From Muribaculaceae bacterium (GTDB taxonomy: Bacteria; Bacteroidota; Bacteroidia; Bacteroidales; Muribaculaceae): a stretch of DNA of 64,000 nucleotides. How positions within the stretch are numbered: position 1 is the first letter of the stretch; every line of letters begins with the position of its first letter. Positions 44,684-52,800 of the stretch are shown in pieces. The stretch spans positions 62,001-126,000 of the forward strand of contig JAFLTQ010000003.1 in the NCBI GenBank assembly GCA_022510385.1, given 5' to 3'. A model generated the notes under the pieces. The model searched no databases. It saw nothing but the letters and a program-made list of their open reading frames with translations, and was not told the DNA's origin. Made by a program: the position numbers and the translations under genes.

Positions 44684-45781
44684 ATGTGGAAGATTATTTA
44701 TTCTATATTCAGTTTTTTAACCACCACCCTCCCTTCCTATGAAACTCCCCACGCAGATTTATTGTTTGTGGGAGACGCCATGCAGCATCAGGCACAACTT
44801 GACAAAGCTTTAGAAATAGGAAAAGGAGAATATGATTATTCCGGTTGTTTTAGTTTGATATCTCCTGAAATCCGGAAAGCCGACTACGCAGTATGTAATC
44901 TGGAAGTACCCTTGGGAGGTCCTGATTATAGCGGGTATCCTTGTTTCAGTTCTCCCCCTTCTTTTGCCGAATCATTAAAAGATGCAGGCTTCGATCTGTT
45001 TCTGACAGCTAATAACCATTGTCTGGATAGAAGAGACAAAGGTGCCAGGATGACTTTAGAGATTTTAGATAGTCTGGGAGTAGACCATACCGGCACATTC
45101 CATGATGCGGCCCAAAGAGATACATTGGTGCCTCTTATTAAAGATATAAATGGTTTTAAGGTAGCATTTCTCAACTATACTTACGGCACAAACGGGATAC
45201 GCCCTTCAGATGGAGTTGAAGTGGCATTGATTGATACCCTTAAGATAAAGGAGGAGATTGAATTAGCGAAGAAAAAGAAGGCTGAAATAATAGTCGCCAA
45301 CATGCATTGGGGAATTGAATATGTTTTATTGGAAAATAATATTCAAAGAAAATTAGCCGCCTTTTTGGCAGAAAATGGAGTAGATTTAATAATAGGAGGA
45401 CATCCGCATGTTGTCCAACCCATGAAAATATTGAAAAATGAAAAGACAGGAAAAGAGACTTTGGTGGTCTATTCGCTTGGGAATTTCATCTCAAATATGA
45501 AAACTGCCGACACACGAGGAGGTGCAATTTTGTGGGTGACATTAACAAGAGACTCCCTTGGAAACGCAAAATTTGATAACCCCCGATATCAACTTCTCTT
45601 CGCAGCCAAACCTGAAGGAGATTTGAATTATAGGGTAATTCCGGGATGGATTGAAGATTCTGTGCCTCAATCTCAAAGAAACCATTGGGAGATTTTTAAG
45701 CGTGGGGCAATGAAAGTATTTAACAAATATAACGAAGGAGTTGAATTGAGCCCCGCAGACTCCTTCCATACACAATTCTAA
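44684..45781 (+). CDS. CapA-family protein (PGA_cap metallophosphatase-like)
   Basis: 365 residues. The core has the PGA_cap calcineurin-like signature: LLFVGDAMQHQAQ near the N terminus, CNLEVPLGG, LTANNHCLDR, VANMHWGIEY and GGHPHVVQPM with SLGNFISNM. These supply the Asp, Asn and His metal ligands. Relatives take part in poly-gamma-glutamate capsule formation or in related metallophosphoesterase reactions. No pgsBC/capBC partners are nearby, so a capsule role is not supported. The N terminus has a short hydrophobic stretch (MWKIIYSIFSFLTTTLPSY) that may be a signal. Confidence 0.83.
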   Translation: MWKIIYSIFSFLTTTLPSYETPHADLLFVGDAMQHQAQLDKALEIGKGEYDYSGCFSLISPEIRKADYAVCNLEVPLGGPDYSGYPCFSSPPSFAESLKDAGFDLFLTANNHCLDRRDKGARMTLEILDSLGVDHTGTFHDAAQRDTLVPLIKDINGFKVAFLNYTYGTNGIRPSDGVEVALIDTLKIKEEIELAKKKKAEIIVANMHWGIEYVLLENNIQRKLAAFLAENGVDLIIGGHPHVVQPMKILKNEKTGKETLVVYSLGNFISNMKTADTRGGAILWVTLTRDSLGNAKFDNPRYQLLFAAKPEGDLNYRVIPGWIEDSVPQSQRNHWEIFKRGAMKVFNKYNEGVELSPADSFHTQF

Positions 45782-45799
45782 GACAAAAAAGAATAGTAA

Positions 45800-47431
<1,632 letters not shown>

Positions 47432-47468
47432 ATTAAGATATCGTAAACAGCTTATAAAATAATCCCAA

Positions 47469-47762
47469 ATGGTCAAGCATATAGTAATGTTTAAATTCAA
47501 AGGGACACCTGAAGAGAAAAGGAGTGTCTCTGAACAATTTAAGGAGGCTTTGGTTGAATTGCCCTCCTTAATTCCCCAATTGAAAAGTATTGAAGTAGGG
47601 ATAAATATTAATTCTGATGAAAAATGGGACTTGGTGTTGACAGCTACTGCTGATTCTTTAGAAGATGTAGCTGTTTATTCTGCACATCCTGCCCATAAAA
47701 ATGCAGTGAGCATTATAGCACCTTTTAAAGAGGAACGAGCCTGCGTGGATTATAAAGCGTAG
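47469..47762 (+). CDS. Dabb-family (stress-responsive alpha/beta barrel) protein
   Basis: 97 residues. It begins MVKHIVMFKFK with the His typical of Dabb proteins and ends in YSAHPAHKNAVSIIAPFKEERACVDY, the second conserved block. These ferredoxin-like dimers are found in stress-response or enzyme-accessory roles; the substrate is unknown. It ends 7 bp before the convergent hydrolase gene. Confidence 0.85.
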   Translation: MVKHIVMFKFKGTPEEKRSVSEQFKEALVELPSLIPQLKSIEVGININSDEKWDLVLTATADSLEDVAVYSAHPAHKNAVSIIAPFKEERACVDYKA

Positions 47763-47769
47763 TGATTCG

Positions 47770-48747
47770 CTATTTTGACAGAAATTTGTCTGTCAATGTC
47801 ACGGCAATTTGGAAAGCTGTCGGTTGATGTCCGTCGGATATGAAGCCATGTAATGCTCCCTCCAATTCTACAAATTTTATGTTGCCGATTCCGGAAAAAT
47901 TCCTCTCTTTTTCAATGATTATATCTCGGGAAGGAGCTATCAATAGTGTAGACGGAAGGGATTTATTTAATGTAAGGTCTTTCCCGTTATAAGCTTCTAC
48001 AAATGCCTCCCAAAGACGTGTGTCAAAACCATAACCCCGTCCATACATCCTTTTTGGATTCGGCTCGATTTGAGAATTAATATCTACAAGAGGATAATAA
48101 AGAACCAAGGATTTAATTTTTACAGAGGCAGGGAGTTTTTCATAAACAGCTAAAGCTAAATTTCCTCCTGCCCCATCCCCTCCCAGGCTTATTTCAGAAG
48201 GGTCGACACCAATCTGAGATGCATTTTTTATAATATCTTCAACGGCAGCTTCAGTCTGAAGCAAAGCCTGTGGATAAGGATGTTCGGGAGCCAAAGGATA
48301 ATCTATTGAAATCACTTTCAACTTCCCCCCTGCTGCAAGAGCCCGGCAAAATTTATCTGAAGTATTTAAAGAACCTAAACTCCATCCTCCACCATGAAAA
48401 TATATCAAGAGGGGTAGTTTTTCACTATTCTGTGAGGTTTGGGGAGAATAGAGGCGTGCGGGCAATATCAAATCATATATATCCTTTATATTGACTCGAT
48501 ATTTGCTACTCCCCACTGTGTCTGCTATATTCCGGAAATATGTTGCCTCTGAAAAAAAGCCATGCAGCGCATGATTCACTGCATCCGACATCTTGTCTTG
48601 TAATCCGTCAGGCATATTGTCAATCCAATCCTCTGCCTCATCGGTTATTTTTTTTTGTTGTTGTGAGGTTACGACGAATGTATCGGCTAACGCCAAAAGA
48701 GCAACAAATGAAAAGATTAATGCTGTTATTATTCTCTCTTTCCTCAT
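47770..48747 (-). CDS. Alpha/beta-hydrolase of the HSL family lacking the nucleophilic serine
   Basis: 325 residues. A signal peptide (MRKERIITALIFSFVALLALA) suggests export. The oxyanion motif YFHGGGW (H118-W122), the Asp (APSRD, D275) and the catalytic His (ALHGF, H300) of the hormone-sensitive-lipase family are present. The nucleophile motif, normally GDSAGG, reads GDGAGG: G192 replaces Ser, encoded by GGG. Unless another residue substitutes, the protein should not act as an esterase. The frame is otherwise intact over its whole length, so the gene is retained. It lies 54 bp from ridA on the same strand. Confidence 0.85.
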   Translation of the reverse strand: MRKERIITALIFSFVALLALADTFVVTSQQQKKITDEAEDWIDNMPDGLQDKMSDAVNHALHGFFSEATYFRNIADTVGSSKYRVNIKDIYDLILPARLYSPQTSQNSEKLPLLIYFHGGGWSLGSLNTSDKFCRALAAGGKLKVISIDYPLAPEHPYPQALLQTEAAVEDIIKNASQIGVDPSEISLGGDGAGGNLALAVYEKLPASVKIKSLVLYYPLVDINSQIEPNPKRMYGRGYGFDTRLWEAFVEAYNGKDLTLNKSLPSTLLIAPSRDIIIEKERNFSGIGNIKFVELEGALHGFISDGHQPTAFQIAVTLTDKFLSK

Positions 48748-48801
48748 ACAACTATCTTAATGCAAAATATCTGTCAGATTCCGGATATCAATTGTCAGTT
48801 A

Positions 48802-49185
48802 TCAGATGGCTGCAATAGCTATAGCCTCTATTTCTACCAAAGCTTTCTTGGGAAGCTCTTTCACTGCAAAACATGCGCGTGCAGGGAAGACACCATCCTT
48901 GAAAAACTCGCCATAGACTTCGTTCATAGCACTAAACAGACTCATATCAGAAAGTAGTACTGTGGTTTTTACTATGTTATCCATAGATGCTCCTACCTCT
49001 GCCAATATAAACTTTATATTTTCCAAACTTTGACGTGTCTGTTCTTTTATCTCTCTGGGCATCTCGCCTGTTTTTGCATCGATAGGCAACTGTCCTGACA
49101 CAAAGATAAAATCACCGGCTTTTACTGCCTGACTATAAGGTCCGATTGCACCCGGAGCTCTCTTAGATGTAACTGCTGCTTTCAT
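48802..49185 (-). CDS. ridA: RidA-family 2-iminobutanoate/2-iminopropanoate deaminase
   Basis: 127 residues from ATG 49185; the frame extends to 49245 but the family start (KAAVTSKRAPGAIGPYSQAVK) begins here. It hydrolyses reactive imines released by PLP enzymes. The substrate-binding Arg in FPARACFAVKELPKKALVEIEA and the GPYSQ and VSGQLP motifs are present. It lies at the 5' end of a two-gene unit with the hydrolase. Confidence 0.93.
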   Translation of the reverse strand: MKAAVTSKRAPGAIGPYSQAVKAGDFIFVSGQLPIDAKTGEMPREIKEQTRQSLENIKFILAEVGASMDNIVKTTVLLSDMSLFSAMNEVYGEFFKDGVFPARACFAVKELPKKALVEIEAIAIAAI

Positions 49186-49217
49186 GATATACCTGTAAGT
49201 TTTAAATCTATATAATG

Positions 49218-49225
49218 CAAATGTA
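49218..49225 (-). promoter_or_regulatory. Putative -7 element (TACATTTG) of ridA
   Basis: TACATTTG on the minus strand, 32 bp before the ridA ATG at 49185. The whole intergenic stretch 49186-49539 (354 bp) holds this element, the structured element at 49350-49460 and the gdhA promoter; the segment 49240-49345 is AT-rich and shows nothing else. Confidence 0.45.
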
Positions 49226-49349
49226 GTCATTTTATCAAATAACAATTAAAACAGGGCTTGAATAGCAAATAAAATTAACACATCTTAACAAACTTTTCTT
49301 TAAAAACGCTTGTTATAAATACAAAAGGAAAGAGATTTTAATTAAGAAT

Positions 49350-49460
49350 TTAGGATTAGGTATTATTATTTAGGCGTCGCGCCAAAACTTGGATTATGAA
49401 AAACAATTCGACGCCTAATCCTAATTATTCGACGGGGGCCGAGCAATCGGCTCCTTTTTT
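49350..49460 (+). ncRNA. Candidate structured RNA with alternative pairings and a terminator, upstream of gdhA
   Basis: TTAGGATTAGG (49350-49360) can pair with CCTAATCCTAA (49414-49424), while TTAGGCGTCG (49370-49379) can pair with CGACGCCTAA (49409-49418). The two pairings share the CCTAA at 49414-49418 and cannot both form completely. TTCGACG recurs at 49407 and 49428, the second copy reaching the base of a terminator hairpin. This arrangement suggests an attenuator or a short terminated RNA. No known riboswitch was recognised and the upstream promoter is not clear. Confidence 0.42.
49434..49460 (+). terminator. Intrinsic terminator with GCAA tetraloop
   Basis: Nine pairs (49434-49442 with 49447-49455, two G-T) close a GCAA tetraloop at 49443-49446, followed by TTTTTT. 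It precedes the gdhA promoter, so it ends a short upstream transcript or acts as an attenuator. Confidence 0.78.
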
Positions 49461-49470
49461 CTATTTTTTA

Positions 49471-49503
49471 TTTTGGCTTTGCAATTTTTTAACATTACAT
49501 TTG
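49471..49503 (+). promoter_or_regulatory. Putative promoter of gdhA
   Basis: TTTTG (49471-49475) and TACATTTG (49496-49503) are 20 bp apart and match the Bacteroidetes -33/-7 pattern. The gdhA ATG lies 36 bp further on. Confidence 0.55.
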
Positions 49504-49539
49504 CCAATCAATTTATATTAACCATAAAATAAAAAAGAG

Positions 49540-50877
49540 ATGAATATAAATAATATCATGGAAGGCTTGGAAGCCAAACACCCGGGCGAGCTTGAATACC
49601 TTCAGGCAGTGAAAGAAGTGCTTCTCTCGGTTGAAGAGGTTTATAACCGACATCCGGAATTTGAAAAGGCAAAAATCATAGAACGGATGGTTGAACCTGA
49701 TAGGATCTTTACATTCCGTGTGACTTGGGTAGATGATAAGGGAGAAGTTCAAAATAACATCGGTTATCGCGTTCAGTTTAATAATGCGATAGGACCATAT
49801 AAAGGAGGAATACGTTTTCATGCCTCAGTGAATCTTTCCATTTTAAAATTTTTGGGATTTGAGCAAACCTTTAAAAATGCGTTGACCACATTACCGATGG
49901 GTGGAGCTAAAGGTGGGTCTGACTTTAGTCCAAGAGGCAAGAGCGATGCTGAAATTATGCGTTTCTGTCAGGCATTTATCCTAGAGCTCTGGCGTAATCT
50001 TGGTCCGGATCGTGATGTCCCCGCAGGCGATATTGGGGTAGGAGGCCGCGAAGTTGGTTATATGTATGGAATGTATAAGAAACTTGCGAGAGAAAACACC
50101 GGAACATTCACAGGTAAAGGCTTGAGTTTCGGAGGCTCGCGAATACGTCCGGAGGCAACAGGGTATGGAGCCTTATATTTTGTTGAAGATGTCTTAAAAG
50201 AGATGGGGAAAGATATCAAAGGAAAGACAATAGCTATTTCAGGATTCGGAAATGTGGCATGGGGAGCAGCCCAAAAAGCTACTGAATTGGGAGCCAAAGT
50301 CATAACAATTTCCGGACCCGACGGATATATTCTTGACCCACAAGGGCTTGACGCAGAAAAAATCGAATACATGCTTGAGCTTCGTGCCACAGGTGATGAT
50401 ATTGTAGAACCCTACGCCGAGAAATTCCCGGGTTCAATATTCTTTGCCGGGAAGAAACCATGGGAGCAGAAAGTTGATATCGCTCTCCCCTGCGCAACTC
50501 AAAACGAACTTGACGGGAATGATGCAAAGATGCTTATACAAAATGGCGTATTATTATGTGCTGAAGTCAGCAACATGGGTTGCACCCCGGAAGCTATTGA
50601 TGAATTTATAACAGCTAAAGTGACCTACTGTCCCGGAAAAGCTGTAAATGCCGGAGGAGTTGCCACTTCAGGATTGGAAATGACACAAGATGCCGAGCAT
50701 CTGCAATGGAGTGCAGAGGAAGTTGATGCAAAATTACATCAGATCATGAGTTCTATTCATGCAGCGTGTGTTGAATACGGGAAACAACCCGACGGATATA
50801 TCAACTACATGAAAGGAGCCAACATAGCCGGCTTTATGAAAGTTGCCGATGCCATGATGGGACAAGGTGTCATTTAA
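49540..50877 (+). CDS. gdhA: Glutamate dehydrogenase (hexameric, NADP type)
   Basis: 445 residues. It interconverts 2-oxoglutarate plus ammonia and glutamate, the main ammonia-assimilation reaction in this group. The catalytic Lys lies in LPMGGAKGGSDF, with GPYKGGIRFH, the PAGDIGVGGREVGYM block and a Rossmann motif ISGFGNVAWGA. The length matches the ~445-residue hexameric enzymes that generally prefer NADP(H); the cofactor is inferred. It is monocistronic, with its own promoter and a very strong terminator, and sits below the structured element at 49350-49460. Confidence 0.95.
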   Translation: MNINNIMEGLEAKHPGELEYLQAVKEVLLSVEEVYNRHPEFEKAKIIERMVEPDRIFTFRVTWVDDKGEVQNNIGYRVQFNNAIGPYKGGIRFHASVNLSILKFLGFEQTFKNALTTLPMGGAKGGSDFSPRGKSDAEIMRFCQAFILELWRNLGPDRDVPAGDIGVGGREVGYMYGMYKKLARENTGTFTGKGLSFGGSRIRPEATGYGALYFVEDVLKEMGKDIKGKTIAISGFGNVAWGAAQKATELGAKVITISGPDGYILDPQGLDAEKIEYMLELRATGDDIVEPYAEKFPGSIFFAGKKPWEQKVDIALPCATQNELDGNDAKMLIQNGVLLCAEVSNMGCTPEAIDEFITAKVTYCPGKAVNAGGVATSGLEMTQDAEHLQWSAEEVDAKLHQIMSSIHAACVEYGKQPDGYINYMKGANIAGFMKVADAMMGQGVI

Positions 50878-50920
50878 GGACTGCACTGCAAGTTTAGTGT
50901 AAACCTTTTGCAATATAAAA

Positions 50921-50975
50921 GAAATTTCTATGTTTATAGGCCCGAGGGAAGTAAACATAGAAATTTCTTCTTTTA
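50921..50975 (+). terminator. Intrinsic terminator of gdhA
   Basis: A perfect 16-bp inverted repeat (50921-50936 with 50952-50967) with a 15-nt loop is followed by TTCTTTTAT. The flanking A- and T-rich bases lengthen the stem. It begins 43 bp after the gdhA stop. Confidence 0.88.
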
Positions 50976-51040
50976 TAATGTAATATTTAAAACAGCCGTT
51001 AAAAAATCACTCCATGGAGTAAAAAGTCGGATTTTTTGTG

Positions 51041-51048
51041 TAAATTTG
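51041..51048 (+). promoter_or_regulatory. Putative -7 element (TAAATTTG) of the tRNA-Thr gene
   Basis: TAAATTTG lies 31 bp before the first base of the tRNA. No TTTG is found at the usual -33 distance. Confidence 0.5.
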
Positions 51049-51079
51049 CATTGCTAAGGTTTCCCTACTTTACGCATCA

Positions 51080-51152
51080 GCCGCAATAGCTCAGTCGGTA
51101 GAGCATTTCATTCGTAACGAAAAGGTCCTGGGTTCGAGTCCCAGTCGCGGCT
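51080..51152 (+). tRNA. tRNA-Thr (anticodon CGT)
   Basis: 73 nt folding into a full cloverleaf: D arm GCTC/GAGC, anticodon loop TTCGTAA with anticodon CGT (reads ACG, Thr), a 5-nt variable loop and T arm CTGGG-TTCGAGT-CCCAG. CCA is not encoded and the discriminator is T. Two positions are mismatched as A-C: 6:67 in the acceptor stem and 31:39 at the base of the anticodon loop. It stands alone with its own promoter element and terminator. Confidence 0.93.
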
Positions 51153-51160
51153 CAAATTTT

Positions 51161-51195
51161 TGCCCTCACTTTTTAAAGTTGAGGGCACTTCTTTT
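51161..51195 (+). terminator. Intrinsic terminator of the tRNA-Thr gene
   Basis: TGCCCTCACTTT (51161-51172) pairs with AAAGTTGAGGGCA (51175-51187) with one bulged base, and CTTCTTTTT follows. It begins 9 bp after the tRNA. Confidence 0.85.
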
Positions 51196-51254
51196 TATAA
51201 TGGCTCTTCCTGGATAAATGAGAATCTCCGTATCTCAATCCTATATATTATCAA

Positions 51255-52055
51255 TTATTTTATCAAAAACCGATAATTCTCAAATGAAACCCGGGGATTG
51301 ATTCTTTTTTTATTCGATATAAGCAGTTCCAGAGATCTCTCAGGACTATGAGCAGACAAGATACTATTCTCTTTTAACTTGATTCCGGTTGAGTCTCTCT
51401 CCAATTTTTCTTTCAGGTCATGGAAAACCACTTCAGGAGTTGAATAACGTGCCACACCCCAACCATACCGCTCTCCATTTTTAGCCTTTTTATATTCAAA
51501 GTCGCTTATTACAAGCCATCCTCCCATTTGGAGTCTTTGTAACGGGCCCTCCAAACCTTTATTTTTCGAATTGGTTATTAAATTTCCTTCGATTTCAGGA
51601 AGATCATCCCAATTACGTTTTCTGCCTCCGAAAATCAGCTGCCTGAGTTCAGTCGATGTCAAAGAGTCATTCTCCCTTATTATTTCAAGAAGCATTTCAT
51701 CTATACCACCCTTTTTTACCGGATAAGCGTAGCGCCGATAATTAAGAAAATCAGGCAATAAATCCAATGCTACAAACCCGGCTTTCCTTTTAAAAAATTT
51801 CCCATAGGCCGTTGTTCGCTTTCTTATCACCGGACCTTTCCATTCCCAACATCCCTCATCAAAATTACCCCCGAATAACATCCCCAGTGCACACATCTCC
51901 TCAACCGACAATCCTTTAACATTATTTCTAAAGAAGGGAAGCAATCCATAATAAACAGCCGCCTCTTCCAGTTTCTCTTTGCTATCTATTAAAATCTCCT
52001 TTCGAACAGAAGGTTTCATTAATCTTAAAAACTCCTTAAATACTTCTTTTCCCAT
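51255..52055 (-). CDS. Uncharacterised protein, possibly AlkZ/YcaQ-like winged-helix
   Basis: 266 residues, cytoplasmic (no signal, no membrane helix). The sequence is basic and aromatic, with a distinctive block FDEGCWEWKGPVIRKRTTAYGKFF followed by RKAGFVALDLLPDFLNYRR, and a possible winged helix (about 120-165, DEMLLEIIRENDSLTSTELRQLIFGGRKRNW). These features recall Bacteroidales proteins labelled AlkZ-related, the fold of the alkylpurine/crosslink glycosylase YcaQ, but I cannot confirm catalytic residues. It is monocistronic on the minus strand between the tRNA and the purine operon, with a palindrome 11 bp before its start. Confidence 0.55.
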   Translation of the reverse strand: MGKEVFKEFLRLMKPSVRKEILIDSKEKLEEAAVYYGLLPFFRNNVKGLSVEEMCALGMLFGGNFDEGCWEWKGPVIRKRTTAYGKFFKRKAGFVALDLLPDFLNYRRYAYPVKKGGIDEMLLEIIRENDSLTSTELRQLIFGGRKRNWDDLPEIEGNLITNSKNKGLEGPLQRLQMGGWLVISDFEYKKAKNGERYGWGVARYSTPEVVFHDLKEKLERDSTGIKLKENSILSAHSPERSLELLISNKKRINPRVSFENYRFLIK

Positions 52056-52066
52056 TTATATAAGTC

Positions 52067-52081
52067 AGATAGTCGCTATCT
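52067..52081. promoter_or_regulatory. 15-bp palindrome upstream of gene 51255-52055
   Basis: AGATAG-TCG-CTATCT is a perfect two-fold repeat 11 bp before the start codon of the minus-strand gene. It could be an operator or a leader hairpin; nothing in the sequence decides. Confidence 0.4.
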
Positions 52082-52195
52082 TTACTACAATGTAATTTTA
52101 CCTTTAAAAACTACTCTTCACTACTTTTATTGTTAAAATTTTAATAGAAAAGATAAAAAAGAGGTGGCTCTCTATATGTTTAAGAATTTTTTCTT

Positions 52196-52203
52196 TAATT
52201 TTG
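52196..52203 (+). promoter_or_regulatory. Putative -7 element (TAATTTTG) of the purine operon
   Basis: TAATTTTG on the plus strand places transcription start near 52210 and the purE start 123 bp after the element. The predicted leader contains the terminator hairpin at 52229-52265. A four-codon frame (M-K-K-stop, 52208-52219) lies at the predicted transcript start and is probably too close to be translated. Confidence 0.5.
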
Positions 52204-52228
52204 CACTATGAAAAAGTAAGCAGACGTC

Positions 52229-52265
52229 AGACGCCATGATTTATCATAGGCGTCTTTTGTTTTTT
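52229..52265 (+). terminator. Terminator/attenuator hairpin in the purE leader
   Basis: AGACGCC-ATGAT (52229-52240) pairs with ATCAT-A-GGCGTCT (52243-52255) with one bulged A, and TTTTGTTTTTT follows. It lies between the putative purE promoter and the purE start, so it should reduce transcription into the operon unless relieved. No purine riboswitch aptamer was seen in the short leader. Confidence 0.75.
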
Positions 52266-52326
52266 AGTAAGCGTCCTTAAAACTTTCTCCTCTTTAAACA
52301 ATTAGTTTCTGACAAACAAAGGAAAG

Positions 52327-52797
52327 ATGAAAATCGGAATAGTTATGGGATCCTCAAGCGACTGGGGAATAATGAAAGGAGCAACTGAAGTTCTTAACTC
52401 ATTTGGCGTTGAACATGAAGTTAAAGTACTGAGTGCACACCGCACACCTCATGAACTTGAAGAATGGGTAAATGGATTGAGAGAAAAGGGTTACACAACA
52501 GTCATAGCCGGCGCTGGCGGAGCGGCACATCTTGCCGGAGTTGTAGCAGCTTTCACAACTCTCCCCGTTATCGGCGTCCCGATTAAGGGACAATCCCTTG
52601 AGGGTCTTGACTCTCTTCTTTCAATGGTGCAAATGCCATCAGGGATACCGGTGGCTGTCACTGCTATCAACGGTGCTAAAAATGCAGCCTTGCTTGCCAT
52701 TGAGATTATGGCTGTCTTCAACTCTGAGCTAAAAGAAAAATTAGATCTCTTTCGCAAAGAACAAGCCGAAAAAGTGATTGCATCAAAACTTGATTAA
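52327..52797 (+). CDS. purE: N5-carboxyaminoimidazole ribonucleotide mutase (class I PurE)
   Basis: 156 residues. It converts N5-CAIR to CAIR in purine synthesis. The GSSSDW nucleotide loop, SAHRTP with the catalytic His and the AGAGGAAHLAGVVAA loop are present. It is the first gene of the operon, 3 bp before purL. The loop wording is what I associate with Clostridia; Bacteroides PurE as I recall it has AAAGMAAALPGV here. purK, purC and purF are not in the window. Confidence 0.94.
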   Translation: MKIGIVMGSSSDWGIMKGATEVLNSFGVEHEVKVLSAHRTPHELEEWVNGLREKGYTTVIAGAGGAAHLAGVVAAFTTLPVIGVPIKGQSLEGLDSLLSMVQMPSGIPVAVTAINGAKNAALLAIEIMAVFNSELKEKLDLFRKEQAEKVIASKLD

Positions 52798-52800
52798 AGT

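Noticed and set aside
49396..49521. A 41-codon frame starting ATGAAAAACAAT that spans the terminator ahead of gdhA
   Set aside because: Its second half is a translation of the T-rich terminator tail and the gdhA promoter; no coding signal or start context supports it. A leader peptide is not excluded.
52208..52219. Four-codon frame M-K-K-stop in the purE leader
   Set aside because: It lies at the predicted transcription start, so a ribosome could hardly load; short frames of this kind arise by chance.
52204..52326. Possible purine or PRPP riboswitch upstream of purE
   Set aside because: No conserved aptamer core was found; only a plain terminator hairpin is visible.
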